Made by a program: the position numbers and the translations under genes | The notes under the pieces: generated by a model | Told to the model about the DNA's origin: nothing | The model's input: the letters and a program-made list of their open reading frames with translations, nothing else | The model's database searches: none | Assembly (NCBI GenBank): GCA_947459455.1 | Contig: CANHEC010000078.1 | Span: 1 to 8,121, forward strand | DNA: 8,121 bases | DNA from: Chitinophagaceae bacterium | GTDB lineage: Bacteria; Bacteroidota; Bacteroidia; Chitinophagales; Chitinophagaceae | Reading direction: 5' to 3' | In this document: positions 1 to 5,712 of the stretch, piece by piece | Position numbering within the stretch: the stretch's first letter is position 1 | How the letters are laid out: each line of letters starts with the position of its first letter

Positions 1-450
1 CCCCACCCGGCCGCTTGCATCAAACAACATCCGGACATCATTACCCAAACGAATATCGAAGCGGGTGGCTCCAGCAGCTCCTATAAATGCGCCATTGAGA
101 TCGGTACCTACTACAGCCGCATTGTTTCGATTCGGATTTTCTACCCTTACAACGGCATCGGTGAATGAGCTGAGGTTGCTGCTCCGGAATACGGCTAACA
201 ATTCGGTTTCTGTCAGCAGGCTGGGGACACCTTTTACTGTCAGCAGCGCATTCAGCTCATCATTACCGGTACCGATGCCTACCCTTGCGCCAAACACGCT
301 GGATTGATCTACCCGTAAGGTGCCGGCCACGTGCAGGCGGGCGGTGGGGGTGCTGGTACCAATGCCAATATTTTGCGCATGGCCGGCTACACCTATAGCC
401 GCCAGTAGGGCCGCGAAGGCGAGGTGTTTTTTCGAGGAGTGCGTTTTCAT
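1..450 (-). CDS. Exported GIGT-repeat (tail-fibre-like) protein, N-terminal part
   Basis: This is an open frame of 150 codons from ATG at 450 to the left edge, so the C-terminus is missing. Residues 1-25 are a signal peptide (two Lys after MKTHSS, hydrophobic AFAALLAAIGVAG, cleavage probably after GHA before Gln26). Residues 27-47 contain NIGIGTSTPTARLHV, and residues 57-75 hold a second, weaker copy beginning RVGIGTG. The last visible residues, ASGRVG, look like the start of another copy. In Bacteroidota such repeats occur in large exported proteins, often ending in a peptidase-S74/tail-fibre chaperone domain; whether that domain is present here cannot be seen. Role is inferred to be surface or secreted structural. 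A possible weak -7-like element TACTTTG lies at 486-480 on the minus strand, about 29 bp upstream of the ATG, but without a convincing -33 box. Codon use and high GC match the hydroxylase and sigma genes next door. Confidence 0.85.
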   Translation of the reverse strand, partial: MKTHSSKKHLAFAALLAAIGVAGHAQNIGIGTSTPTARLHVAGTLRVDQSSVFGARVGIGTGNDELNALLTVKGVPSLLTETELLAVFRSSNLSSFTDAVVRVENPNRNNAAVVGTDLNGAFIGAAGATRFDIRLGNDVRMLFDASGRVG

Positions 451-490
451 AGTTGCCTGATTTGCGTTTGGTGCAAGGCCAAAGTAGCCC

Positions 491-504
491 GGCACCGGGC
501 ACCG
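491..504. repeat. Short tandem duplication GGCACCG x2
   Basis: The heptamer GGCACCG occurs twice head to tail in the divergent intergenic region, next to the CGTGGCA site cluster. It is too short to carry meaning alone; it is recorded because the neighbouring DNA is also repetitive. Confidence 0.5.
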
Positions 505-518
505 CTGGCAGCTGCAGC

Positions 519-557
519 CGTGGCAAAACGTGGCAGCTGGCGTGGCAAAACGAGGCA
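519..557 (+). promoter_or_regulatory. Four helically spaced CGTGGCA-like sites
   Basis: CGTGGCA occurs at 519, 529 and 541, and CGAGGCA at 551. Start-to-start spacings are 10, 12 and 10 bp, close to one DNA turn each. The first and third copies extend to an identical 12-mer, CGTGGCAAAACG, 22 bp apart. The cluster lies between two divergent genes (starts at 450 minus and 664 plus). This is the kind of position where a transcription factor binds side by side on one DNA face. The regulatory role is inferred; the repeats themselves are directly visible. Confidence 0.4.
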
Positions 558-663
558 ACCAGCCTGACAGGCCCATAAAGCCGGCAACCTAACCGACCAA
601 TCTGCCAGCCCTTTACTTTTACAGCAGCGCCGGGTGTGCGGCCGCTGCTCAACGATTCTTGCG

Positions 664-1524
664 ATGATGGAGAACCTGATTGCCTTTTTCGACGGCCTCG
701 AAAGCCGTCCGCTGCTGCGCCTGGCCCTGGTGGCTGTACCGGTGCTGTTGCTTTGGTTTTTAGAAAACGGATTTCCGCTGGTGCGCATGCAGTACCAGCG
801 CAGCAAGGGCCGCCATGCGGTGGTCAATTTTGCCTTTACGCTCATGCATTTTGTGGTGCACGGCGCCCTGGCCGTGGCGCTGGTGGCCGTGGCCGACTGG
901 TGCCAGCGCCAGCAGTTTGGGCTGGTGCACTGGCTGCAGCTGCCGGTGTGGGGCATTTTGCTGGCCGGCGTGCTCAGCATGGATTTTTTTGGCGGCTGGC
1001 TGGTGCATTGGGTAGAGCACCGGGTGCCGCTTTTTTGGCGCATCCACATCGTACACCATGCCGATAACAATGTGGACGTATCCACGGGCCTGCGCCACCA
1101 TCCGCTGGAAGCGCTGAATCGATGGGTGTTCTTCACGGCCGGCGTATTCATCATGGGCCTGCCGGTGTACGCCGTGCTGCTGGGCCAAACCTTCATGAGC
1201 ATGTTTACCATGCTCACACATGCCAACATACGGCTGCCCGAAAAGCTGGACAAAGCCCTGAGCTGGCTGTTTGTAAGCCCCAATATGCACAAGGTGCACC
1301 ACCACTGGAAGCAGCCCTATACCGATAGCAACTATGGCACCGCCCTGAGTATTTGGGATAGGCTGCTGGGTACCTACCGCTACCTGCCCCCGCAGGAAAT
1401 ACACTACGGGCTGGACCGCTACTACGACAACGACCGCGATGAAGACCTGCTGCAGCTGGCCAAAAGCCCGTTTGAGGATGCAGCCGAGGTACACCTGCCC
1501 CGGGCGCTGCAGTCGGGTAAATGA
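664..1524 (+). CDS. Sterol desaturase / fatty acid hydroxylase family membrane enzyme
   Basis: A 286-residue integral membrane protein if started at ATG 664; the frame opens earlier (ATG 634), but the segment before 664 (MCGRCSTILA) is unlike a family N-terminus. ATG 667 is equally possible. There is no clear Shine-Dalgarno sequence. Counting from 664, hydrophobic segments lie near 18-33, 55-78, 93-110 and 153-178. The di-iron ligands of the superfamily are visible in order: HWVEH at 115-119 (HX3H), HIVHH at 128-132 (HX2HH), HH at 145-146, His186, and HKVHHH at 209-214 (HX2HH). Family members use O2 and a bound di-iron centre to hydroxylate or desaturate lipids, sterols or carotenoids; the substrate here cannot be told. 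The tail after residue 240 is hydrophilic and cytoplasmic in character. A possible -7-like element TACTTTTA lies at 614-621. The gene converges on the anti-sigma gene with only 7 bp between stop codons. Confidence 0.92.
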   Translation: MMENLIAFFDGLESRPLLRLALVAVPVLLLWFLENGFPLVRMQYQRSKGRHAVVNFAFTLMHFVVHGALAVALVAVADWCQRQQFGLVHWLQLPVWGILLAGVLSMDFFGGWLVHWVEHRVPLFWRIHIVHHADNNVDVSTGLRHHPLEALNRWVFFTAGVFIMGLPVYAVLLGQTFMSMFTMLTHANIRLPEKLDKALSWLFVSPNMHKVHHHWKQPYTDSNYGTALSIWDRLLGTYRYLPPQEIHYGLDRYYDNDRDEDLLQLAKSPFEDAAEVHLPRALQSGK

Positions 1525-1531
1525 GAAATAC

Positions 1532-2053
1532 TTAAGAAGTGCCGTGGCGCTTTTGCAGGCGCCCCCGCAGGTATTGATCGGCCAGTGCCAGTGCCAGTAC
1601 GCTGAATACCACCACGGCCCCGGTGCCTACCGGCCCGCTTACCAGGCCGCCCCAGTCTATTTGGCTACCAGCCTGTGCGCCGGGCAGCTGCAGGCTGCTT
1701 TCGGAGCCGGCAGCCCAGTCTACCATGGCAATGGCGTACAAAATGATGGCCGAAATGGCTGCTACAAACAGGCCGCCCAGGCCGTAAATGATGCGATTGT
1801 TGAGATAGCTGCGGGCAGTGTGCTGCAGGCCCAGTGCGGCTATTTGTTCCATCACGTTTTTGGAAAAGCGCATGGAGGGTTGCAGCACTTCCAGGTCGGT
1901 TTGCAGGCTTTGGTGCAGGGCCAGCAGCTCGGCATGGCGGGCTGCCCAGGCCGCATCGGTACTGATGAGCTGCTGTAGCTGCTGGCTTTGCGCCGGGCTG
2001 CTTTGGCCATCCAGCCATTCCCATATTTGGTCGTCCATGTGTTGGGTATCCAT
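1532..2053 (-). CDS. Probable anti-sigma factor, two-helix membrane protein
   Basis: A 173-residue protein from ATG 2053 (a second in-frame ATG at 2038 is possible; the frame is open well upstream, but that part overlaps the sigma gene and is not coding). It starts 11 bp after the sigma factor stop codon in the same direction, with AGG a few bases ahead. Residues 6-55 (MDDQIWEWLDG onward) are hydrophilic, Gln-rich and predicted helical, like the cytoplasmic sigma-binding arm of anti-sigma factors that start with a short aspartate/tryptophan segment. No HXXXCXXC zinc motif is present. Residues 88-110 form one membrane helix and about 142-158 a second, joined by a loop with WAAGSES and LPGAQAGS, and the C-terminus is basic. 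Identification rests on the gene order sigma then membrane protein, and on topology, not on a strong family signature. It should hold the sigma factor at the inner membrane until a signal releases it. Confidence 0.72.
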   Translation of the reverse strand: MDTQHMDDQIWEWLDGQSSPAQSQQLQQLISTDAAWAARHAELLALHQSLQTDLEVLQPSMRFSKNVMEQIAALGLQHTARSYLNNRIIYGLGGLFVAAISAIILYAIAMVDWAAGSESSLQLPGAQAGSQIDWGGLVSGPVGTGAVVVFSVLALALADQYLRGRLQKRHGTS

Positions 2054-2064
2054 TGCCTGCGTTT

Positions 2065-2652
2065 TTATGGTGCTTGCCAGTCGCTTAGTTCGGTGGCAAA
2101 CTGGGTTTCTAATATGGTTTTGAGCCGTTGGCGGGCCCGGTGCAGTTTCACTTTGGCCGTATTGGCCGATAGCTCCATGATTTGGCCTATTTCCTCCAGC
2201 GACTGCTCGCCCTGGTAAAACAGGCTGATGAGGCGGGCATCGTCGGGCGAAAGCTGTGCGATGGCCTGCTGCAGCAGCTGGCGCTTGCTTTTGCCCTCTA
2301 CCTGGTTGGCGCTGTACTGGCCGGCCTGGCTGTCGGCCGCGCTGAACACCCGCTCCTGGTCCAGCGAGTAGGTCTCCAGCTTGCGCTTGCGCAAAAAGCT
2401 GAGGCATACCGAGCTGGTGATGGTGTACAGCCAGGTGCTGAACTTGCTATCGCCCCGAAAGCCCGCCAGGTGTTGGTAGGCCTTTACAAAGGCCGATTGG
2501 GCAAGTTCCTCGGCATCCTCGCGGTGGCCCACCATGCGAAAGGCCAGGCTGAATACCATGCCCTGGTACCGCTCCACCAGCACAGCAAACTGCTGCTGCT
2601 GGCCCTGCAGCACGCTGTGCACCAGTTCCATGTCGGTGGGGGTGGTAGCCAT
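2065..2652 (-). CDS. ECF (RpoE-like) RNA polymerase sigma-70 family factor
   Basis: A 195-residue sigma factor. Region 2 covers about residues 22-90: LVERYQGMVFSLAFRMVG, then the core-binding motif DAEELAQSAFVKAYQ at 46-60, and the -10 recognition segment FRGDSKFSTWLYTI at 65-78. Region 4 covers about 124-183 with LSPDDARLISLFYQGEQS and the helix-turn-helix SLEEIGQIMELSANTAKVKL at 151-170, followed by the basic HRARQRLK. Region 3 is absent, as in ECF factors, and the 95-120 linker is ordinary. The ATG at 2652 is the first good start, and family length fits. TATCTTTC, a near match to the Bacteroidota -7 box TAnnTTTG, lies just before the ATG, but no -33 box sits at the right distance. It is co-transcribed with the presumed anti-sigma gene downstream, and the upstream DNA is the repeat mosaic. 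Target genes are unknown; autoregulation is common in the family. Confidence 0.95.
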   Translation of the reverse strand: MATTPTDMELVHSVLQGQQQQFAVLVERYQGMVFSLAFRMVGHREDAEELAQSAFVKAYQHLAGFRGDSKFSTWLYTITSSVCLSFLRKRKLETYSLDQERVFSAADSQAGQYSANQVEGKSKRQLLQQAIAQLSPDDARLISLFYQGEQSLEEIGQIMELSANTAKVKLHRARQRLKTILETQFATELSDWQAP

Positions 2653-2673
2653 ATACGAAAGATAAGACTACCG

Positions 2674-2687
2674 GCGGAGAGCGGAGG
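2674..2687. repeat. Period-7 repeat, GCGGAGA/GCGGAGG
   Basis: Two heptamers sit head to tail immediately upstream of the sigma gene and begin the mosaic. On their own they would be ignored; the modules that follow share the same style (short fixed period, slightly varied unit). Confidence 0.5.
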
Positions 2688-2700
2688 TTACAGGGCAAAT

Positions 2701-2732
2701 GTGATAATGTGACAATGTGATAATGTGATAAT
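2701..2732. repeat. Period-8 tandem repeat, GTGATAAT x4
   Basis: Four consecutive octamers. Copies 1, 3 and 4 are GTGATAAT and copy 2 has C for T at position 5 (GTGACAAT). The array is AT-rich, in contrast to the rest of the mosaic. No reading frame gives a credible protein. Confidence 0.92.
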
Positions 2733-2739
2733 GGGTGGG

Positions 2740-2827
2740 GAGTTTGAGCGGTCCAGCGTTCGAAGGTTCGGGAGTTCTGGTGTTCGAGCGTTCGAGCGTT
2801 CCAGTGTTCACAAGTTCACGAGTTGAG
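2740..2827. repeat. Period-8 degenerate tandem repeat, NNGTTCNN x11
   Basis: Eleven consecutive octamers with no indels. The core GTTC is at positions 3-6 in most units (for example GCGTTCGA, AGGTTCGG, GTGTTCGA, AAGTTCAC), while the outer bases vary. The first, second and last units (GAGTTTGA, GCGGTCCA, GAGTTGAG) are the most degenerate. The period is the same as in the GTGATAAT array next to it, though the unit sequence is unrelated. Confidence 0.9.
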
Positions 2828-2830
2828 TTT

Positions 2831-2931
2831 GAGGGCAAGTTCGAGGGCAAGGTCAAGGCAGAGGTTAAGGTCAAGGGCAAGGAGGCGGTACGCAACGTCC
2901 TTGCAAACTGCAAATTGCTGGCTGCCAACTG
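2831..2931. repeat. Compound repeat module 1: hexamer array, linker, heptamer array
   Basis: Nine hexamers of the form RAGGNN (2831-2884; examples GAGGGC, AAGGTC, GAGGTT; the second, AAGTTC, departs from it) are followed by the linker GCGGTACGCAACGTCC (2885-2900). A period-7 array then runs from 2901 to 2931 (TTGCAAA, CTGCAAA, TTGCTGG, CTGCCAA, CTG). The linker and heptamer part is identical in module 2. Confidence 0.88.
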
Positions 2932-2933
2932 TG

Positions 2934-3052
2934 AAGGCCGAGGGCAAGGGCAAGGGCAAGGTTAAGGCCGAGGTTGAGGTTAAGGCCGAGGTTGAGGGCA
3001 AGGGGGCGGTACGCAACGTCCTTGCAAACTGCAAATTGCTGGCTGCCAACTG
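2934..3052. repeat. Compound repeat module 2: hexamer array, linker, heptamer array
   Basis: Twelve hexamers of the form RAGGNN (2934-3005; AAGGCC, GAGGGC, AAGGGC, GAGGTT among them) are followed by the same 16-bp linker (3006-3021) and the same heptamer array (3022-3052). The 48 bp from 3005 to 3052 are identical to 2884-2931. Module 2 has three more hexamers than module 1. Confidence 0.88.
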
Positions 3053-3054
3053 AG

Positions 3055-3111
3055 AAGGCCAAGGCCGAGGTCAAGGGGGCGGTACACAGCGCCATTGCAA
3101 ACTGCCCACTG
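3055..3111. repeat. Compound repeat module 3, short and diverged
   Basis: Four hexamers (AAGGCC, AAGGCC, GAGGTC, AAGGGG; 3055-3078) are followed by a diverged linker starting GCGGTACACAGCGCCA. A shortened period-7 array ends it (TTGCAAA, CTGCCCA, CTG; 3095-3111). The order of parts is the same as in modules 1 and 2. Confidence 0.8.
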
Positions 3112-3126
3112 TCGATGTAGGCGGTT

Positions 3127-3159
3127 GGTTCCAGTTAACAAATATCAAAATGTGGAACC
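3127..3159. promoter_or_regulatory. Inverted repeat GGTTCCA/TGGAACC upstream of the exported-protein operon
   Basis: Seven bases at 3127-3133 are perfectly complementary to 3153-3159, with a 19-bp AT-rich spacer that begins with the palindrome GTTAAC. It lies about 105 bp before the ATG at 3264, in the 152-bp non-repetitive leader (3112-3263). It may be an operator or a hairpin in the leader. I found no convincing paired -33/-7 promoter in this leader. Confidence 0.3.
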
Positions 3160-3263
3160 TTTGGATACTTGCTGCTGTATACACAACCGACGGTTATGAA
3201 AAACACTTTGTGCGCTGGGAATAAGTAGGGAATTTCAACTCGTAAAAAACACCTGACACCACA

Positions 3264-4460
3264 ATGAGAAACGTTGCCCCCCGCGCACGATGGAAATGGA
3301 TTTGTTTTGGGATTACCCTGATCGTATTGGCAGGCTTTAAAAAGATGGACCTGCGCCAGCAGACTACCACGGCACATGCGCCCACCACCGGCCGCAATAT
3401 GTTTGCGGTAATTGATAGCCTGCAAAGTATTGGCTTTTTTATAAAGGACCGCCCCAATCCGGATGTAGCCCTGCCGGGCCGGGAAAAATTAGCCACTGCA
3501 CAACTACGTATTCAAACGTTGAATACACAACAGGTAGAGTTTCCCGACGAAACGCCTATGATTTTAGGAGCTCAACTGCCTAATCCTTACAGCATACCAA
3601 ATATGACGGCAGCCTACAATGCGTTTTTCAATACTCAAGCTGCTACAGTGCCCGTTACTCATCGGTATGTTCGGTTTTCTCCGGCATCGGAGGCGCAGGT
3701 AGTAAAGTTGGAAGACAGTCTCGATGTTGAGCGATTTACCTACCCGCTAGACCGTGAATTGCTGATAGATGGCGACTATTACGTGGCTCCCGGTAGTTCC
3801 ATCGAAGATTTGCCGCAACTGTATGCGGTAGTCGATGCCGGCTTTAGCTTCCCGGCAGGTATCCACCACACTGTCTTATCCGATTTGCATATCCCTGATG
3901 GTACATTAGCCCCGTATATCGAAGAATTAGCCGAGAGCATGGTGCTGGGTGCTCAGTATAGTAGCAGTAGCTTGCCGAATAGCGATGTTTTGATCAGCCG
4001 TGATGACGTAACGCTGAGCGATGGCAGCCATCCGCAAATGCTGAACACCGCAGGTACCTGCTTCGAAATAGATCCTTTGATTGGCATTTATATTGTTCCC
4101 TGTCCTGAGTACCCTGATCCGCCGCCACCCCTGCCTACACCGCCTGCCACTTCGTGTGGATTGCCAGCACTTAACTGCGTAAACGAAGGATACCCTAGAG
4201 GAGGTATTCGAGTTTGGGATACCCAATTTGGCACCTGCCAGCCGGTAGCCGATGTAAGGGTGCGATCAAAGCGATGGTTCAAGGTAGATAGAGACCAGAC
4301 AGATGCCAATGGCAACTTTGTATTGAATAAGAAGTATAATCGTAATGCCAAAATTGAAGTCATTTTCCGCAATCAGGAGCTATCGCTGAAGCCGCTAAGA
4401 CACGAACTGGGATATAAGGCTATCGCTGCTGCCGATAAAGGCAAGACTGGGCTTGTTTAG
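3264..4460 (+). CDS. Exported Bacteroidota protein, N-terminal part of a probably split gene
   Basis: A 398-residue frame. Residues 1-28 have basic residues then ICFGITLIVLAGF: a signal peptide or anchor with no lipobox cysteine. About 100-200 form a domain I recognise from hypothetical Bacteroidota surface proteins: LGAQLPNPYS, then YVRFSP at 135-140, YPLDRELL at 160-167, GDYYVAP at 170-176 and YAVVDAGFSFP at 187-197. Residues 280-296 are a proline-rich hinge (PDPPPPLPTPP). About 313-370 resemble a carboxypeptidase-regulatory/transthyretin-like beta domain (GGIRVWDT, RWFKV, TDANGNF at 346-352). The frame then stops at TAG 4458-4460, soon after that domain, while the next frame continues in family style. 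The gene is therefore probably interrupted by a +1 shift. Family members usually carry a further C-terminal domain. HELGY at 380-384 is not a zinc motif. Catalytic function is unknown; location is inferred to be periplasmic or surface. Confidence 0.82.
   Translation: MRNVAPRARWKWICFGITLIVLAGFKKMDLRQQTTTAHAPTTGRNMFAVIDSLQSIGFFIKDRPNPDVALPGREKLATAQLRIQTLNTQQVEFPDETPMILGAQLPNPYSIPNMTAAYNAFFNTQAATVPVTHRYVRFSPASEAQVVKLEDSLDVERFTYPLDRELLIDGDYYVAPGSSIEDLPQLYAVVDAGFSFPAGIHHTVLSDLHIPDGTLAPYIEELAESMVLGAQYSSSSLPNSDVLISRDDVTLSDGSHPQMLNTAGTCFEIDPLIGIYIVPCPEYPDPPPPLPTPPATSCGLPALNCVNEGYPRGGIRVWDTQFGTCQPVADVRVRSKRWFKVDRDQTDANGNFVLNKKYNRNAKIEVIFRNQELSLKPLRHELGYKAIAAADKGKTGLV
4399..4460 (+). other. Frame overlap with probable 1-nt insertion in GGG (4449-4451)
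   Basis: The frame of the downstream gene is open from 4399 (after TAA 4396-4398), and the upstream frame closes at 4460, so the two overlap here. Removing one G from the GGG at 4449-4451 joins them as DKGKTGLFSKCGM and gives one frame of 813 codons including the stop. An alternative is a ribosomal +1 shift at GTT TAG C (4455-4461). An assembly or sequencing indel is also possible. Confidence 0.6.
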
Positions 4461-4470
4461 CAAGTGCGGA

Positions 4471-5703
4471 ATGACGCAGGTTGATCATATTTTTTACAGA
4501 ACTGAAGCTGGACAGGCTGGTGAGGTTGGCTTTGCCAATAGCACCGGGGAAGAACGCTTTAGCCGGCGCTTTATGGTATGGATGGCCGCTACCGCTGTAA
4601 ATGCTCGAAAGTACCAAATAGCGCAAGGCAAGCTGGATAACGTGAAGCCTATGGAAGGCCGTAGTAGCGGCGGGCATCGTTTGCAGGTGTATTTGGCAAG
4701 GGGCGGAGAACCCAATTTCAGAAGGGCCTACGCACACATGCCCATGCTTGCTTACATCAATAAAGGTTTTACCTGGGAGGATGTGTATGATATTTATAAA
4801 TTGGCACTCTATTCAGGAAAAGCGTTTGTTGCCGTGAAAACAGGGAATGTTCTAAAAATAGCCGGAACAGTGTCGGCTGCTGCGCAAGCATTGATTCGGC
4901 TCGTTTTCCAGGGCTCCATGCCTGATGCCATTATATACTATAACACGCCAAACAGAAACTTAAGCAGCAGCGAAGTCTATACTATCGTTCAACAAGTTTC
5001 AGTAATGGCAGGGATGTTAAAGGCAAGGCCTGACAAAAACGGGTGGAAGAATGTGCTTAAGTATGAGGGAAAGACGCTTTCCCTTGCAAGCTCGGCAGCA
5101 AACCTTTGGACGCAGGTGCATACCGCAAGGCGATCAGATGGAAACTTTATCGCTGGTTTGTTTCAGGATAAGTGGTTTGGTTTGAAGGTTCCACTCGGAG
5201 GCATTATTTCAGCAAGTTTCTCGTTGGTTCAGTCGCTTCGTACCATGAACAATCAGGTGGATGAACAAATGTTTCAGATGTATGGTGGCTTTTCGGAAGC
5301 GTACGCAAACTTTTTGACGGCCAGAAAGTACGGGATAGCCGCTGATCCGATTATTGACAATGATTTGATGGAGATAGCCAGCACGGCAGTTGTAAGCAGT
5401 CACCTTATCTATTTGGAGCGTTGGAAGTCGGTGGGTAATGCTAACCAGTATGGTGCTGACTTGATGACTGGTTTATTTTATGATTTGTACGACTCGCAAG
5501 GCGATAATGTGAATGGTATTGACGGCCAATTAGAAGTTGTAAACAGTATCAGCTGGCAGGAGATTTCAAAGACTGGCTTAGGCAATATCGGTCCTATAGC
5601 GGCACCTGATCGATTTGCGCATTGGCGTAGCAATCTGGTAGCACGCCAGCCATCACAATCACTGGCCATTCAACAGTTGTTCTCATGGTACCTCATTCCA
5701 TAA
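4471..5703 (+). CDS. C-terminal part of the split exported protein
   Basis: 410 residues if started at ATG 4471. TTG 4453 is an alternative start that adds six residues, and the frame is open back to 4399. There is no signal peptide, which is odd for a free-standing gene beside exported proteins; together with the frame overlap this suggests that it continues the preceding frame. Counting from 4453, visible stretches are RFSRRFMVWMAATAVN at 36-50, a hydrophobic helical part at 120-153 (GKAFVAVKTG, KIAGTVSAAAQALIRLVFQG), another near 245-262, and a mixed C-terminal part. An Asp/Asn-rich loop at 346-357 (YDSQGDNVNGID) could bind metal. No HEXXH is present, although related Bacteroidota proteins with the same N-terminal domains, as I recall them, often carry a zinc-protease-like C-terminus. 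If it descends from those, it has lost catalysis. The next gene starts 9 bp downstream, so they are co-transcribed. Function unknown. Confidence 0.78.
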   Translation: MTQVDHIFYRTEAGQAGEVGFANSTGEERFSRRFMVWMAATAVNARKYQIAQGKLDNVKPMEGRSSGGHRLQVYLARGGEPNFRRAYAHMPMLAYINKGFTWEDVYDIYKLALYSGKAFVAVKTGNVLKIAGTVSAAAQALIRLVFQGSMPDAIIYYNTPNRNLSSSEVYTIVQQVSVMAGMLKARPDKNGWKNVLKYEGKTLSLASSAANLWTQVHTARRSDGNFIAGLFQDKWFGLKVPLGGIISASFSLVQSLRTMNNQVDEQMFQMYGGFSEAYANFLTARKYGIAADPIIDNDLMEIASTAVVSSHLIYLERWKSVGNANQYGADLMTGLFYDLYDSQGDNVNGIDGQLEVVNSISWQEISKTGLGNIGPIAAPDRFAHWRSNLVARQPSQSLAIQQLFSWYLIP

Positions 5704-5712
5704 TTTTTTGCC

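Noticed and set aside
447..1494. Long minus-strand open frames opposite the hydroxylase gene (447-1292 and 760-1494)
   Set aside because: They mirror a well-supported plus-strand gene with conserved histidine motifs; their translations are Cys/His/Gln-rich without domains, a usual effect of high GC.
1525..1531. Bidirectional terminator between the convergent genes
   Set aside because: Only 7 bp separate the stop codons and I see no GC-rich stem with a T-run around them.
2182..2712. Plus-strand open frame opposite the sigma factor gene
   Set aside because: It lies over the sigma gene, whose region 2 and region 4 motifs are clear, and runs into the repeat DNA.
2735..3095. Open frames with KGKGKV / LNLGLNLAL-like dipeptide repeats, both strands
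   Set aside because: A 6-bp period automatically gives dipeptide repeats in every frame. The adjoining 7- and 8-bp arrays break any fixed frame pattern, and the frames overlap on opposite strands.
2884..3111. CRISPR array
   Set aside because: Only two exact long repeats, and the intervening DNA is itself hexamer repeats, not unique spacers; no cas genes are nearby.
4403..4417. HELGY as a zinc-protease motif
   Set aside because: The second histidine of HEXXH is replaced by Tyr, and no third ligand pattern follows.
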